Below are positions 1 to 10,400 of a stretch of 39,892 nucleotides of DNA, one piece after another. The notes below the pieces were generated by a model. It saw only the letters and a list, made by a program, of their open reading frames with translations. It did no database searches and was not told the DNA's origin. The DNA comes from an uncultured Acetobacteraceae bacterium (GTDB taxonomy: Bacteria; Pseudomonadota; Alphaproteobacteria; Acetobacterales; Acetobacteraceae), in the NCBI GenBank assembly GCA_903918195.1, contig CAIXDS010000308.1:1-39892 (forward strand). The letters are read 5' to 3'. Numbering within the stretch: position 1 is the first letter of the stretch; each line of letters opens with the position of its first letter. The translations under genes and the position numbers were made by a program.

Positions 1-1109
1 CAACAGCCTCCGTGCACGCGGATGCCGCGTGAAACCAGGGTGCGGCAAGCACGACGATCAAAGGTGGCATTGCAGTCAATCCGCGGGATCGCCCGTAACA
101 TCTTGAAATCACGACTCGAAAAATGAGGGGATGGTTGAGGTTCGGCTCTCCTGGTCTTACTTTGTCATAGACGCGTTATGCGGATCGATTTGCTTTGGTG
201 GTATGGCAGAGCCCGCCGCCCGGCAACCAACAGCATGGCCGACATCGCCATGATGATGGGAGGGGGCTCCGCCATGCGCCCGTCCATCGCGCAGACGCAG
301 CGGCGGAAGCTCGTATTCGCCCATCGGCTTGCATGCCCCGCCGGCATTCCGGCAGAGCGGAGCCACCGCAGGCCCATGCTGGAACAAAATGTTACCGGGG
401 ACGTGCCGGCAGGGTTGCGCATAGCCACACTCTAACATGGTCGCCCCCGCCCGTACAGGCAGCGACCCGCCACCTCAGCGGTGCCTCGCTTGTCAGTACG
501 AAAGGATCAGTGGGACCGCCCGATCACGCCAACCAACGCATGGGCGATCCGATCGATCGGGCATGTGGTCGGGACGCACCGACACGCACATGGCAGTAAC
601 GAAATGCAATCACAGCCTGATTTCGTCGCCAAGCTGCGGGTGTCGGTCGGGTCCGGCCGTTTCGACAAGAAGTTTCGTCACCAAAATGCACCGACCTCAG
701 GTGCCTATCCTCGCAGCCCCCGCTTCCCGCCGCCGCTCTTGCCGCGGTGGATTCCGGTCTTGTCAGGCCACGACCGCCCGACAGTCCACTCGCGAAGATG
801 GACCGTCCATCGGCATGCATGTGCGCGGCGAGATCCGTGTTTCGTCGGGGCGGATTAAGGAATTTCCAGCCAACGGGCTGTGAACGAAGACGTTGTTCAC
901 GACCGACGAGTCTGTCATGCACGAAGAAGTTAACCCTGCGTGCCGATCGCGCACGGGCTTGCAACCCAATTGCCGGGTCTGGCGTTTGGTGTGCCGGTTC
1001 GTACGCTCGAAGCGGAAGGCAGGCTTGCCAGATGGGTATGGCGGCTGCATGCTTTCGATGCGGCGTCAACTATCGGCCCCGTGCGAAGACAGCAGCGAGC
1101 CCAACCTCC
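1..1109. other. Gene-free stretch, no recognisable product
   Basis: No open frame on either strand gives a recognisable protein. The frames present are short or Arg/Pro/His-rich, as expected from non-coding GC-rich DNA. I see no tRNA, rRNA or insertion-sequence ends. Because a LivK relic follows directly, this may be decayed coding DNA, but nothing upstream of 1110 can be assigned. Confidence 0.6.
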
Positions 1110-1319
1110 ATGGTGACACGCCGTTCTGCATTCAAGGTTGCTGCCCGAATGGTCGCTGCATCCGCCCTGTGGACCCCGCCGGCCCGGGTTGCCGACAGTG
1201 TGCTCAAGGTCGGAATCGGTCTCCCGTTCACTGGCAGCGATGCCGCTGCGGCCCCCCGCATTGGGCATGGCGGTATGGTTGCCTTCGAGGATACGAATGC
1301 GTCACATTCGGTAAATGGT
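1110..1319 (+). pseudogene. Relic of a LivK-type ABC substrate-binding protein (N-terminus only)
   Basis: Translation from the ATG at 1110 begins MVTRRSAF, continues through VLKVGIGLPFTGSDA and GGMVAFEDTNASHSVNG, and matches the start of the intact binding protein at 15013 ([40 protein letters not shown]) over about 70 residues, including the Tat-like twin-Arg signal. The DNA is also visibly similar (identical GACACGCCGTTC at the start). After about 1319 the similarity ends: the frame stays open to 1517 but has no periplasmic-binding-protein sequence, so more than 80 percent of the gene is missing. It lies just upstream of a hybrid kinase, as the intact livK lies next to the paralogous kinase. 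Most likely a decayed duplicate; a functional short secreted peptide is less likely. Confidence 0.75.
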
Positions 1320-1454
1320 ACCACCGCCATATGGCAAGGAGAGGGGCGTTTTCGGCCGGTGACACACAGTGACGCGCTGATGGAACCCGTTTCATATGCT
1401 TTATGTCTGGCACAATGGCAGCGCCGCTCAGGTCGGCTGCCCCAGGTAAGCCGC

Positions 1455-1471
1455 GCCACGCTTCGCGTGGC
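1455..1471 (+). promoter_or_regulatory. Leader hairpin before the hybrid kinase
   Basis: A perfect 7-bp inverted repeat, GCCACGC and GCGTGGC, with a TTC loop. It ends 13 nt before the ribosome-binding sequence GGAAAGG (1484-1490) of the kinase starting at 1495. It could be a leader structure or the end of an older transcript; there is no T-run for a terminator. Confidence 0.35.
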
Positions 1472-1494
1472 TGGTTGCTGTTCGGAAAGGTCCG

Positions 1495-4215
1495 ATGTCC
1501 CTGCTCAGCCGTCTTAGGCTCCGTACCAAACTCTTTCTGCTCATCGTCCTGTCCGCCCTCGCGGTTGGCGCCGTGACTGCGACCAGCGTCTCAATGCTGT
1601 ATCGGCGCATGGTTGAAGATCGGATCGACAAGCTGCGTGCCGTGGTCCAGTCGGCCATCAGCATCGCCCAGGCGTTACAGAGCGAGGTGACATCGAACCG
1701 GCTCACAGAGGAGCAGGCGGTGGCTCACCTGCGCACCGACATCCATGCCATTCGTTTCGATAGCGGCTCAGGCTATATTTTCGTGTGGCGGGGCGAAACG
1801 AGGCTTGTGCATGGCGCCGATCCCAGGCTGGATGGCACCACCTCCTCCACCCGGGATTCCAGCGGCCGGCTGCTGACCGATCTTGTCCGCGAGGCGTTGC
1901 AGGATCACGACGAGGCCGTCGTCAGCTACCTTTTTCCCAAAATGGGGCAGACCTTACCGCAGCCAAAGATCGCCTATGTTGCAAAGTTCCAGCCCTGGCA
2001 GGCGGTGTTTTTTGCTGCCGTTTATATCGACGACCTCGATGCGCCGTTCCGGGACTTGCTGCTTCGCCTGGGCGGTATCGGCGCCGGTGCCATGGCGATC
2101 ATGCTGCTGGCCGTCTGGCTGGTCGACCGCGACATCGTCGCCTCGGTCGAGCGGCTGCGCGCGACCATGCTCCGGCTCTCTGGCGGCAATCTCTCGGGCG
2201 ACATCCCCGACATCAGGCGGCGCGACGAGGTCGGCAGCATGGCCGCCACGCTGCGGATATTCCAGGAGCGTCTGGCCGAGGCCGAGCGCATCATTTCCGC
2301 CAAGGAGAACGCGCTGGCGGTATTGGACGCCGCCTTGCAAATTTCGATCATCGCCGCCGACACCCAAGGCCGCGTGCTGCTGTTCAATCGTGGCGCCGAG
2401 ACCCTGCTGGGCTATAGCGCCGAGGAAGCGTTGGGCCGCCATATCCTGCTGGACTTTCATCTGACCGAGGAGGTCGAGGCGCGCGCCGCCGAATTGTCGG
2501 CCGAGTTGGGCGACCCCGTTCGGGCCTGCGAGTTGTTCGCCCCGTATGTCGAGCAGGGTCTTGTCGCCCCGCGGGATTGGACGTACCGCCGCAAGGACGG
2601 CAGCCGGGTTCCGGTCAGCGTGTCGGTGACGCCGTTGAAAAGCCGGGATGGCGGCCTTGCCGGCTATCTTGCGACGGCCATGGACATCACCGAGAGGAAC
2701 CGGGCCGAGGAAGTGATCCATAATGCCAAGCTGGCGGCCGAAAGCGCCAACCAGGCGAAGAGCAACTTCCTTGCCAACATGAGCCACGAGTTGCGGACGC
2801 CACTGAATGCCATCATCGGCTACAGCGAGATGCTGCAGGAGGAGGTGAATGATCTGGGCCATGAAGGTTTGATCCCAGATCTGCGCAGGATCAATTCCGC
2901 CGGCCAACACCTGCTGGCCCTGATCAATGATGTCCTCGATATTTCCAAGATCGAGGCAGGCAAGATGGATCTGTTCCTCGAAACCTTCGATGTCGCCCAG
3001 ATGGTTTCGGACGTGGCGGAAACCATTTGTCCGCTGATCGACAAGAACAACAACGCCCTGGTGGTCACCTGTCCCGCCGACATCGGGTCGATGCATGCCG
3101 ACCTAACCAAGGTGCGGCAGACCCTGTTCAATCTGCTGAGCAACGCCAGCAAATTTACCGAGAAAGGCACGATTACCCTGACCGTAAGCCGCGACGGCAG
3201 CGAAATCATGTTCGCCGTGGCGGATACCGGGATTGGCATGACGCCGGAACAGCTCGGCAAGCTGTTTCAGGCGTTCCAGCAGGCCGACGTTTCGACCACC
3301 CGCAGGTTCGGTGGCACTGGTCTCGGACTGGCCATCAGCCGCGCCTTCTGCCGCATGATGGGCGGCGACATCACCGTCGCAAGCGAAGCCAGGGTGGGAA
3401 CCACTTTCACCGTTCGCCTGCCGGCCACCGTGACCGATCCCAAAACGACGGCCCAGTCTCTACAGGAGCCGGAATCGGCCGTCGAGATGCCGCGGGTGCT
3501 GGTGATCGACGACGACGCGGTCGCTCGCGACCTGCTGGGGCGGTTGCTGATCGAGAACGGATTTGTGCCGCGCTTTGCTTCCGACGGGTCGATGGGGATC
3601 GAGATGGCGCGGAGGCTGAAGCCGGCGGCGATAACGCTGGATGTGATGATGCCGGGATTTGATGGCTGGTCGGTGCTCACGGCCCTGAAAGCTGATTCCG
3701 ACCTCGCGGCGATCCCGGTGATCATGGTCTCGGTGGTGGATAACCAAGCCTTGGGATACGCGCTGGGCGCCCAGCAATTCATATCCAAGCCGATCGATCC
3801 CGACCAGCTTGCCGGCATCCTGGCGCGTTTCAAATCCAGCGGCCCGGTCGAGCGGATACTGGTGGTCGAGGATGACCCCACCAACCGCGGGATGCTGCGT
3901 CGTATGCTGGTCAAGCAAGGATGGTCAGTATCCGAGGCCGCCAACGGGCGGATCGGTTTGGAACGGGTCGCTGAGGCCATCCCCGATCTGATCCTGCTCG
4001 ACCTGATGATGCACGACATGGATGGCTTCGAGTTTGCCGCCGAACTCCGCCGCCATCCGGAATGGCAGGGCATTCCCATTGTCGTGCTGACCGCCAAGGA
4101 CATCACGCAGGAGGATCGCGACCGCTTGGCCGCCTGCGCCCAAAAGGTGCTGCAGAAGGGCTTGATCGACAAAGATACATTGGTGTCCGAACTGAAACGC
4201 TTGCTGCCGGCGTGA
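1495..4215 (+). CDS. Hybrid sensor histidine kinase (Cache-HAMP-PAS-HisKA-HATPase-REC-REC)
   Basis: A 906-residue membrane sensor kinase. Visible order: TM helix about 13-33; periplasmic single-Cache-like sensor about 34-188 (segment around [16 protein letters not shown] is typical); TM helix about 190-211; HAMP to about 262; PAS about 275-400; HisKA with H-box [12 protein letters not shown] and phosphorylatable His431; HATPase with DTGIGM and [10 protein letters not shown] boxes; two C-terminal receiver domains with predicted phospho-acceptors Asp716 (TLDVMMPG) and Asp836 ([11 protein letters not shown]). The start at 1495 has GGAAAGG 4 nt upstream. It is a clear paralogue of the kinase at 12185-14746, sharing the whole kinase-REC-REC module, but with a different periplasmic sensor and an added HAMP/PAS. 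The ligand is unknown. Two receivers and no Hpt suggest a phosphorelay to a separate Hpt or direct output through the receivers; the single-domain regulator at 9143-9511 is a possible partner (inference). Confidence 0.93.
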   Translation: MSLLSRLRLRTKLFLLIVLSALAVGAVTATSVSMLYRRMVEDRIDKLRAVVQSAISIAQALQSEVTSNRLTEEQAVAHLRTDIHAIRFDSGSGYIFVWRGETRLVHGADPRLDGTTSSTRDSSGRLLTDLVREALQDHDEAVVSYLFPKMGQTLPQPKIAYVAKFQPWQAVFFAAVYIDDLDAPFRDLLLRLGGIGAGAMAIMLLAVWLVDRDIVASVERLRATMLRLSGGNLSGDIPDIRRRDEVGSMAATLRIFQERLAEAERIISAKENALAVLDAALQISIIAADTQGRVLLFNRGAETLLGYSAEEALGRHILLDFHLTEEVEARAAELSAELGDPVRACELFAPYVEQGLVAPRDWTYRRKDGSRVPVSVSVTPLKSRDGGLAGYLATAMDITERNRAEEVIHNAKLAAESANQAKSNFLANMSHELRTPLNAIIGYSEMLQEEVNDLGHEGLIPDLRRINSAGQHLLALINDVLDISKIEAGKMDLFLETFDVAQMVSDVAETICPLIDKNNNALVVTCPADIGSMHADLTKVRQTLFNLLSNASKFTEKGTITLTVSRDGSEIMFAVADTGIGMTPEQLGKLFQAFQQADVSTTRRFGGTGLGLAISRAFCRMMGGDITVASEARVGTTFTVRLPATVTDPKTTAQSLQEPESAVEMPRVLVIDDDAVARDLLGRLLIENGFVPRFASDGSMGIEMARRLKPAAITLDVMMPGFDGWSVLTALKADSDLAAIPVIMVSVVDNQALGYALGAQQFISKPIDPDQLAGILARFKSSGPVERILVVEDDPTNRGMLRRMLVKQGWSVSEAANGRIGLERVAEAIPDLILLDLMMHDMDGFEFAAELRRHPEWQGIPIVVLTAKDITQEDRDRLAACAQKVLQKGLIDKDTLVSELKRLLPA

Positions 4216-4299
4216 CGATACAGACTCGGCGGGCGAGACATGTCCGGATGCATCCGGCTCAACTGGTGAACCCACTCTTTGAGCCGCACTGAAATTGCG

Positions 4300-4331
4300 G
4301 CGCCCCGGGCCATTCAGGTCGACCCGGGCGC
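4300..4331. terminator. Hairpin between convergent genes
   Basis: Arms GCGCCCCGGG (4300-4309) and CCCGGGCGC (4323-4331) pair over 9 bp with one bulged base and a 13-nt loop. It lies between the convergent kinase and acetyltransferase genes, followed on the plus strand by an AT-rich ATATTTAT. Probably a bidirectional terminator; no long T-run is present. Confidence 0.45.
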
Positions 4332-4349
4332 ATATTTATGGCTGGCTTG

Positions 4350-7002
4350 CTATTGCGGTCGCGACGCCGGACCGAGTGGCAGCGTCACGGTCACCATGTC
4401 GTCCTCGGGGTCCGTCCGGCTGCTGAAGCCAAGCCGGGCGCACAGCCCGCGCATGGGCTGGTTGTCACGCCGGACCAGGCCGACGATCCTGGCGCATTCC
4501 TGGGAGCGGCAGTACCTGATGATCTTCATCATCATCGCTTTCCCAAGGCCGGTTCCCTTGAGGTTGGATCGCAGAATGATGGAGTATTCGGCCTCTGACC
4601 GGTCGCTGGACGCCAGGGCATCCACCACGCCAAGCATCTCATGCCGCCCGCCTTCTCCGGCCGAAATAGCAACAAAGCTCATGTCGCGATCGTAATCGAT
4701 CAGCACCAGTTTGGCGAGGAGATCGCGGGGAATGCTGTTCGCGTCGCCGCCGAACCGGCTACAGAAACGCAGGAACAGGTCGCCCGGGGTAACCTGGGCC
4801 AGCATCTCGGCATAGGCGCCGTCGTCCTCGGGCCGCAGCGGCCGCAGCAGAACCGGGCGTCCATTCGTGAGGGTAATTTGTTCCTCGAAGTGCTGTGGAT
4901 AGGGTCGGATGGCCAGATGCAGCCTGCCGAACTCCTGGGCCGCGACGCGCAGGCGTGCGTCATGCAGGACGATGCTTCCGTGCACGATACGCAGCGAGGG
5001 AACGTACAGCGCCACCAGCTCCGGCAAGACCACGACGAGATCGCTCAATTGGACCAGCAGATCCTGCAGCGCACGCACCGGCACGGCGAGCCCGGTGGAT
5101 GCGCGCAGGGTTTGCAGAATCTCGCTGACCGTATCTTCACATAGCGCCAGGTTGAGCGGCGGCAGCAGGACCGACCGGCGGCCCACGCAGCTCAGCACAA
5201 TCACCCGGCCGAAAGCCGGGTCGTTCGCGATGGCAAGCGACAGGGGCACGAACTGCATGCCGGCGGGAACCTGCTGAACCACCAGGGCAGGCGCGGTTTC
5301 GAGCGCCCGGATGGCCGCCGGGACGTCCTCGATGCGGTCAACCCGCTCACGGAGCATCGCCGCTTCATCAACGATCACGGTCGGAGCCACAGCCCGAAGC
5401 TCGACCGGGAAGCCGAGCTCTCGCGCCGCTGCCTCCGCCGCGGGGACACCTGCCGCAACCCGGGTTGCAAGGGTCGCGAACCCATGCGCCCTGAGGATCG
5501 TCAGGCTCTCTTCCTCATTGAGAAGCGGGCGGTCGTCGATGATCGCACGAACGACGCTGCCGTACGCGCCCAACATCTCCGGCGTTTCTGCCTCGTCGCT
5601 CAGTCGCGGCGTCTCGGTGGGGTCACCGGTGCTTGCCCGTCCGCCGCGCCGTTCCGAGGGCAACTCCATGAGCGCCCGCTGGTTTACCCGATACTTGACC
5701 ATGTGCAGGAAAGCACGCGTGGCCTTCTCGGGCGAATCGTACACCGGAACCGAGGCTGCGCCGAAGACGGCGCGAATATCCGCGTCATCCCGGCTCATCC
5801 AGCAGGCGATCAGAGGGCGTGGAGATTTCTTTGCCACGCTGGCAACGGCGTGCGCGACAGCCGCCGGCGACACGCGGAGCGACGGCGCGTGGATCGCCAG
5901 CACGGCCGGCCCGAGCGGGTCGGCGAAAAGGGCTTCGAGCGCCTGGACATAGCGTTCCGCGTCGGCGTCGTTGCCGAGATCGAGCGGGTTGCCGATATCC
6001 AGCCGCGGCGGAAGACTCCTGGTGAGGGCGCGGAGGGTGTCGGGGTGCAGGACGGCGAGAGTCCGGTCGGCCAGCAACGATGCCGCCGCGTGCAGGCCGA
6101 GGCCGCCGCCATTGCCGAGAACGGCAAGCTTGTCGCACGAATGGCGCTTGCCATAGCCGAGACTCTCGACGGCATCGAACAACTCACCAATATCCCCGAC
6201 CCGCAACACGCCTGAGCGGCGGAACGCGGCGGCGTAGACAGAATCGGGCGAGACACAAGGAACAAATTCCGCGGGCGGGGCGGCCAGGTCCCTCGGTCTG
6301 ATGGCGATCACCGGCTTGATCCGGGCCAAAGCCCGAGCCGCCGACAGAAAGAACTGAGCATCGCGCACCGAGCGCACATGCAGCAGCACGGCGCGGGTGC
6401 GCATGTCGCCGGCGAGGTAGTCGAGCAGGTCGCCGAGTTCCAGGTCGCAGCCGTCGCCGGTGCTCACCACGTGGGAGAAGCCGACGCCATGCCGTTTCGC
6501 CCAGTCGACCACGCTCACCGCCACCGATCCCGATTGCGAGACCAGCGCGAGATTGCCGGGCGCGGGCCAGGCCGGAATCAGGCTCGCGTTCAGCCCCAGG
6601 GCAGGGGCCTGCACGCCGAGCGATCCTGGCCCGAGCACCCTCAGGCCATGGGCACGCCCGGCTTCGGCCAGCGCGGCCTTGAAGCGGGTGCCGGGCTGCT
6701 TGCCATCCGGGTCGGCGGTCACGACCACGGCCGCGTTGGTGCCCCTGGCCGACCAACTCGGGCGTCTTGTCGGGCGGCGTGCACAGCACCGCGAGGTCGG
6801 GGACAAGGGGCAGGGCGTCGATGCTGGGGTAGCACAGGATGCGGTGTGCGCAAGCGTGGCGCGGATGGACCGGCAGGACGGGGCCCATGAAGTTGCCGCC
6901 ATGCAGGTTGGCCATGAGGTGATGGCCGAGTGCACCGCTGCGCGCGGAGGCCCCGATCACGGCCACCGATCGCGGGCAGAACAGTGCCTGGATCGCTTTC
7001 AT
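4350..7002 (-). pseudogene. Pat-type protein lysine acetyltransferase (acyl-CoA synthetase-like + GNAT), frameshifted
   Basis: Reading leftward from the ATG at 7002: CoA-binding domain (MKAIQALFCPRSVAVIGAS), succinyl-CoA-ligase-like domains, ATP-grasp-like segment, and a C-terminal GNAT domain (RPLRPEDDGAY; acetyl-CoA loop near LKGTGLGKAMM). This is the architecture of bacterial Pat/PatZ enzymes, which acetylate lysines of acyl-CoA synthetases and other proteins. The active-site His segment of true ADP-forming synthetases is absent (CVSPDSVYAAAFRR replaces the usual SHTGALAG-type loop), as expected for Pat. The frame breaks near 6735-6755: PDKTPELVGQG is in one frame and GTNAAVVVTADPDG in the next (+1), with a few residues apparently missing, so the rest reads from a different frame to the TAG at 4350. 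Either a real inactivating frameshift or a sequencing/assembly error in a G-rich run; all other motifs are preserved. The start overlaps the stop of the RsbW-like gene by ATGA, implying translational coupling. Confidence 0.8.
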
Positions 7003-7433
7003 GCTGGGCCGCCGTTCAAGGGAATGGCTTTGCTGAGCAGCACCCGATTGCGCTCTCCGTCCCGCCGGTACTCCAGTGTGTCGGCAATCGTCCTGGCAAG
7101 CAAAAGGCCCAACCCGCCGATCCCGCGCTCCTCCAACGGAGCGTTGATGTCTGGAAAGGTATGGCCAAGCGGATCGAAAGGACGGCCGTCATCGCTGATT
7201 TCCGCCACAACCTTGCCATTCGCCAGAGCGACGTGGAGCTGCAGCTCATGGACGGAGCCGTCGTCCCAGGCGTAGGAAATGACATTGGAGGCGAGCTCGT
7301 GGAGCACCACTTCCAGCGAGTCGGCAACCGTTTTCGGCAGGCGGTTGTTGGTACAGAACGCCTGCAGGCATTGCGCCATGATATCGAGCTGCTCGATGCG
7401 GTTGACGAGCGTGAGCGTGAACTCCTGGTCCAT
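6999..7433 (-). CDS. RsbW-like serine kinase / anti-sigma-factor-type ATPase
   Basis: A 144-residue stand-alone GHKL ATPase of the SpoIIAB/RsbW (HATPase_c_2) type. The N-box is HELASNVISYAW (Asn50), the G1 box is ISDDGRPFDP (Asp81-82) and the G2 box is RGIGGLGLLLAR (about 103-114). Members bind a sigma factor or other target and phosphorylate a STAS-domain antagonist, while a SpoIIE/PP2C phosphatase reverses this. Both partners are here: the phosphatase gene is immediately upstream (15-nt gap) and a STAS gene lies divergently at 9985. The stop codon overlaps the start of the Pat acetyltransferase gene (ATGA at 6999-7002). No sigma factor is encoded in the window, so the controlled target is unknown. 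Confidence 0.88.
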   Translation of the reverse strand: MDQEFTLTLVNRIEQLDIMAQCLQAFCTNNRLPKTVADSLEVVLHELASNVISYAWDDGSVHELQLHVALANGKVVAEISDDGRPFDPLGHTFPDINAPLEERGIGGLGLLLARTIADTLEYRRDGERNRVLLSKAIPLNGGPA

Positions 7434-7448
7434 CGCAGGTGCCCCGGC

Positions 7449-9146
7449 TCACGTGCCCATATAGCGGATGGCAACGCAGGTGATATCGTCGGCCTGCGGC
7501 GCTCCGCTTTCGAAGGTCTTGACCGCCGCCAGGACGGCCTCGGTTGCGCCGCGGACGGGGAGATGTCCGAACTCCTCCAGTACCGCGTGCAGCCGTCGGT
7601 CGGAGAACTCGGCGCCTTCGCGGTCGAACGCTTCAACCACGCCGTCGGTGTGGATGAAAAGAAGATCGCCCGGATCGAGCTGAACGCAGCCTTCGCTATA
7701 GTCGTTCTCCGCATGCATGCCGAGCAGCATGCCGCCGGTTCCGGGAAGCCAGGTCACGCCACCGCCCGCCTTGACGAGGGCCGGATAATTGTGGCCGCCA
7801 TTGGCATATCGGAACTCGCCCGTGCCGGTGTCAAGAATCCCGAAGAACACGGTCACGAACATGCCTTGCTCGTTCCTCTCGGCGAGCAGCGCATTGAGAC
7901 GGGCCAGGCACGCCCCCGGCGAGGTGCTGAGGGGGGCGATCGCACGCAGATGGGTATGGGCGATCGCCATGAAAAGCGCCGCTGGCACGCCCTTGCCGGA
8001 AACATCGGCCACGGCGATGCCGATGTGGTGTTCATCGACGGCAATGAAGTCGAAGAAGTCGCCACCGACTTCGCGGGCCGGCAACATGAGCGCATGGCCG
8101 GACACGGTCGGTCGGGTCGGAAAATGCCTCGGCAGGATCGAGCTTTGGATGTCGCGGGCAAGATCGAGCTCACGTGCGATGCGTGCACGGAATGCGTTCT
8201 CCAGATCGCGTAGCCGCTTTTTCTCCAATGCCGCATTGATGCGAGCCCGCAACAACACCGGATTGAACGGCTTCGGCATGTAATCCTCGGCGCCGGCTTC
8301 GATGCACCGCACCACGCTGTTGATCTCGTCCAGCGCAGAAATCATGATGACCGGCGTGGCCGCAATGGCATCGGTGCCTTTGATCGCGCTCAGCACCTCG
8401 TAGCCGTTCTTGCCCGGCATCATCATGTCGAGCAGCACCAGATCGAACGGCCGGCTATGCGCCATGTCGAGGGCGGCGCACCCGTCCGCAACCGCCGTCA
8501 CCTGATGGCCATCCCGCTCCAGGCGCCGCGTCAAGAGGTCGCGGTTGCGCTCGTTGTCGTCAGCCACGAGAATGCGACCTGTCAGCAGAGAGGCGGCCCC
8601 GCCGACCGGCCGCGACCCGATCGTGCGTTCGATGTCGGCGAGCAGGTGCGAGGCGGTTTCCAAATGCGAGATTTCAACCGCCGGTTGTTCGCCCTGGCAG
8701 GTGCCTTTGTGCGGTCCGCCCGAGAGCAGGGTGTCGATGCTGGCGAGCAGGTCGTCGGCGGCATGCAGCAGCAGGCGCAGATCGGGTACGAGGTCCACGA
8801 CGCCGTCCGCTTCGGCGTCCTCCAGCAGCATTTCGCCGTATCCCTTGATGGCATTGATCGGCGTCCGCAGGTCGTGCTTCAGATTGGCGCTGAATGTTTC
8901 AACTGCGGCGCCGGCGCGCGCGGCGAGGGCGGCGGGGTCCATCACGTTGTTGACGAGAACAAGCAACTGCGCTGCGGCTGCGTGGATGCGTTCAAGGTCC
9001 GCCAGCTTGCAATCCGCGCCGTGCCGGCGGGCCGTCGTCAGCAGGCTTTCGGCGGTGCTGAGCACCAATTCAACCGGCAGGCATACTTCCTCGCGGAGAT
9101 GGGCCAGCAACGCCTGCTTCGTGCGGGCAGCCTGCGGATCGGTCAT
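7449..9146 (-). CDS. HisKA-like / receiver / SpoIIE-type PP2C phosphatase
   Basis: A 565-residue protein in three parts. Residues 1-185 resemble a kinase dimerisation domain: [18 protein letters not shown] has the H-box pattern with His91, but no ATPase domain follows. Residues 190-310 are a receiver ([13 protein letters not shown]; phospho-acceptor Asp240 in [10 protein letters not shown]; Lys in MPKPFNP). After a coiled linker (about 311-335) comes the SpoIIE/RsbU phosphatase domain with metal-binding Asp363 (REVGGDFFD), Asp381 (ADVSGKGVP) and the C-terminal [11 protein letters not shown] motif. RsbU-type phosphatases dephosphorylate STAS antagonists, here probably the product of 9985-10326. 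The receiver would make phosphatase activity depend on a histidine kinase. Its start overlaps the stop of the upstream regulator gene by ATGA (9143-9146). It is soluble; no TM segments are seen. Confidence 0.9.
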   Translation of the reverse strand: MTDPQAARTKQALLAHLREEVCLPVELVLSTAESLLTTARRHGADCKLADLERIHAAAAQLLVLVNNVMDPAALAARAGAAVETFSANLKHDLRTPINAIKGYGEMLLEDAEADGVVDLVPDLRLLLHAADDLLASIDTLLSGGPHKGTCQGEQPAVEISHLETASHLLADIERTIGSRPVGGAASLLTGRILVADDNERNRDLLTRRLERDGHQVTAVADGCAALDMAHSRPFDLVLLDMMMPGKNGYEVLSAIKGTDAIAATPVIMISALDEINSVVRCIEAGAEDYMPKPFNPVLLRARINAALEKKRLRDLENAFRARIARELDLARDIQSSILPRHFPTRPTVSGHALMLPAREVGGDFFDFIAVDEHHIGIAVADVSGKGVPAALFMAIAHTHLRAIAPLSTSPGACLARLNALLAERNEQGMFVTVFFGILDTGTGEFRYANGGHNYPALVKAGGGVTWLPGTGGMLLGMHAENDYSEGCVQLDPGDLLFIHTDGVVEAFDREGAEFSDRRLHAVLEEFGHLPVRGATEAVLAAVKTFESGAPQADDITCVAIRYMGT

Positions 9147-9511
9147 GGCCGGATGAGGAGTTTATCGATCTTTTCGAGCAGCCTCGTCAGTTCGACGGGC
9201 TTCGTATCGTAATCATCACAACCGGCCGCGAGCGCCTTTTCACGATCCTGTGCCATTGCATGGGCCGTGAGCGCGATCACCGGAATGCTGGCGAGGTCGG
9301 GGTCCTGCTTGAGCCTGCGCGTTGCGTCCCAGCCGCTGATCACCGGCAGGCTCATGTCCATGAGGATCAGGTCGGGGCGGTGCCGGGCCACCATGGCGAG
9401 CCCCTCCTCGCCGTCGACGGCGATTGCGACCTCATGGCCTTTGCGCTGCAAGCGGCGGGTCAGCATGTCCCGGTTCATCTCGTTGTCTTCCACGAGCAAT
9501 ATCCTCGCCAT
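9143..9511 (-). CDS. Single-domain response regulator (CheY/DivK-like)
   Basis: A 122-residue receiver with no output domain: acidic pocket VEDN (residues 8-9), phospho-acceptor Asp52 in [10 protein letters not shown], Thr in VIALTAHAM, and Lys in YDTKPVEL. The ATG at 9511 is chosen because the protein there begins MARILLVED, the normal domain start, and is preceded by GAGGTGG; an open extension to 9580 carries no domain sequence. It is the first gene of the minus-strand operon regulator / phosphatase / RsbW-like kinase / Pat. It probably shuttles phosphate from one of the flanking hybrid kinases, but that link is inference. Confidence 0.9.
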   Translation of the reverse strand: MARILLVEDNEMNRDMLTRRLQRKGHEVAIAVDGEEGLAMVARHRPDLILMDMSLPVISGWDATRRLKQDPDLASIPVIALTAHAMAQDREKALAAGCDDYDTKPVELTRLLEKIDKLLIRP

Positions 9512-9558
9512 AGCCACCTCTCGACCGCAGCCGACAAAGCCATTCCGGCGAAAAGTAC

Positions 9559-9580
9559 TTGCGTTCGGTCCGAAACGCAA
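9559..9580. promoter_or_regulatory. 22-bp near-palindrome upstream of the response regulator operon
   Basis: TTGCGTTCGG and CCGAAACGCAA flank a central T; the arms are complementary over 10 bp apart from one extra A. It lies 48 bp upstream of the start at 9511, where an operator for a dimeric regulator would sit. No factor can be named. Confidence 0.4.
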
Positions 9581-9915
9581 CTAACCCGCTACCGCGATGG
9601 TTGCAAACATGTACGTCGCATACTACGCCCGTCGCACACCATAGGGGGGAGGCCGGGGAGGAGGCGCATGGTTGACGCTCCGAGGACCCCGAATCAAATT
9701 CGCGATGGATGGCGGACCGAAGACGGAACGGTCCGCGTGGTGTCGCCGTGCCCCGCCGAGCTGTCGGCCCACGACCGCGGGATACCGGCCGTAATGGGCG
9801 CGAATCCTTGGATTTCATCGGGTGGATCGCAAGCGCTGGGCCTGGTCCGCCGGCAGGGTGCCGGAGGGGCGGGCTCGACAGGGGTGCCGGGTTGGCAGCG
9901 TTCGTGGGGTGGCCG

Positions 9916-9941
9916 TTGCCGGGTTGAGGGTCAACCGGCAA
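9916..9941. promoter_or_regulatory. Stem-loop / palindrome upstream of the STAS gene
   Basis: TTGCCGGGTTGA and TCAACCGGCAA pair over 11 bp with a single bulged G and a GGG loop. It ends 43 bp before the STAS start at 9985. It may be an operator or a leader hairpin; no T-run follows. Confidence 0.4.
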
Positions 9942-9984
9942 ACTGGAGTCGCGTGCCCATTCCCAAAGAAGACGAGTACAACAC

Positions 9985-10326
9985 ATGAATATCGTCCTTG
10001 ACGAGATCCGCGCTGGTGAAGCCGTGGTGCTGGAGGTGACGGGTCGCATCGACAGCGTGACTGCGGATGCCTTCGACGAGAGAATTGCACGTTTGCTCGC
10101 CAGCGAACCGAAGCTATTTGTGCTTGATTTTGCCAATGTTGCGTTCCTGAGCAGCGCTGGTATTCGCGTGCTTATGCTGGCGGCGAAGAAGACCAGGGCG
10201 AGCGGTGTTCGGCTCGCGCTTTGCTCGTTGCCGGGCAACATTAACCAGATCTTCGTTATCAGTGGGATCGTACCGATCTTCTCCATCTTTCCGGACCGGG
10301 CCAGCGCCGTATCGTCTTCGTCATGA
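9985..10326 (+). CDS. STAS-domain anti-sigma-factor antagonist (RsbV/SpoIIAA-like)
   Basis: A 113-residue single STAS domain. It opens EAVVLEVTGRIDSVTADAF and carries the phosphorylation-site segment FANVAFLSSAGIRVLM, with Ser56/Ser57 at the position phosphorylated by RsbW/SpoIIAB kinases. In the unphosphorylated form such proteins bind the kinase and release its target. The matching kinase (6999-7433) and phosphatase (7449-9146) are encoded divergently next door, making a complete partner-switching set. A purine-rich AAGAAGACGAG precedes the ATG. The C-terminus ends in a Ser run (SSSS). The MBL-fold gene follows after 127 nt on the same strand and may be co-transcribed. Confidence 0.9.
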   Translation: MNIVLDEIRAGEAVVLEVTGRIDSVTADAFDERIARLLASEPKLFVLDFANVAFLSSAGIRVLMLAAKKTRASGVRLALCSLPGNINQIFVISGIVPIFSIFPDRASAVSSSS

Positions 10327-10400
10327 GTGCGGTCCACCAGCGTGCAAGAGCACGGTCCGCTTCCGGCAGGCCCAATGGTCCTCCAGACCGGGCTGCAGCA

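Larger units (their letters stand above)
9512..9984. other. Divergent intergenic region of the partner-switch operons
   Basis: 473 nt between the divergent regulator and STAS genes, with no credible coding frame. It should carry promoters for both operons. Besides the two near-palindromes listed separately, there is a perfect 7-bp hairpin GCGGACC / GGTCCGC (9712-9718, 9730-9736). A GGAAC (9725-9729) followed after 17 nt by CGTG (9747) vaguely resembles an alphaproteobacterial EcfG-type promoter on the plus strand; this is weak. Confidence 0.5.

Noticed and set aside
496-520. AGTACGAAAGGAT resembles the sarcin-ricin loop of 23S rRNA
   Set aside because: Match is short and imperfect, and neither flank resembles 23S rRNA.
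4350-6935. Taking the 861-residue open frame from 6935 as the full Pat protein
   Set aside because: Its first about 60 residues are an out-of-frame reading of the CoA-binding domain; the true start is at 7002 in another frame.
9260-9988. 242-residue open frame through the divergent intergenic region
   Set aside because: Overlaps the response regulator antisense and has no protein-like composition.
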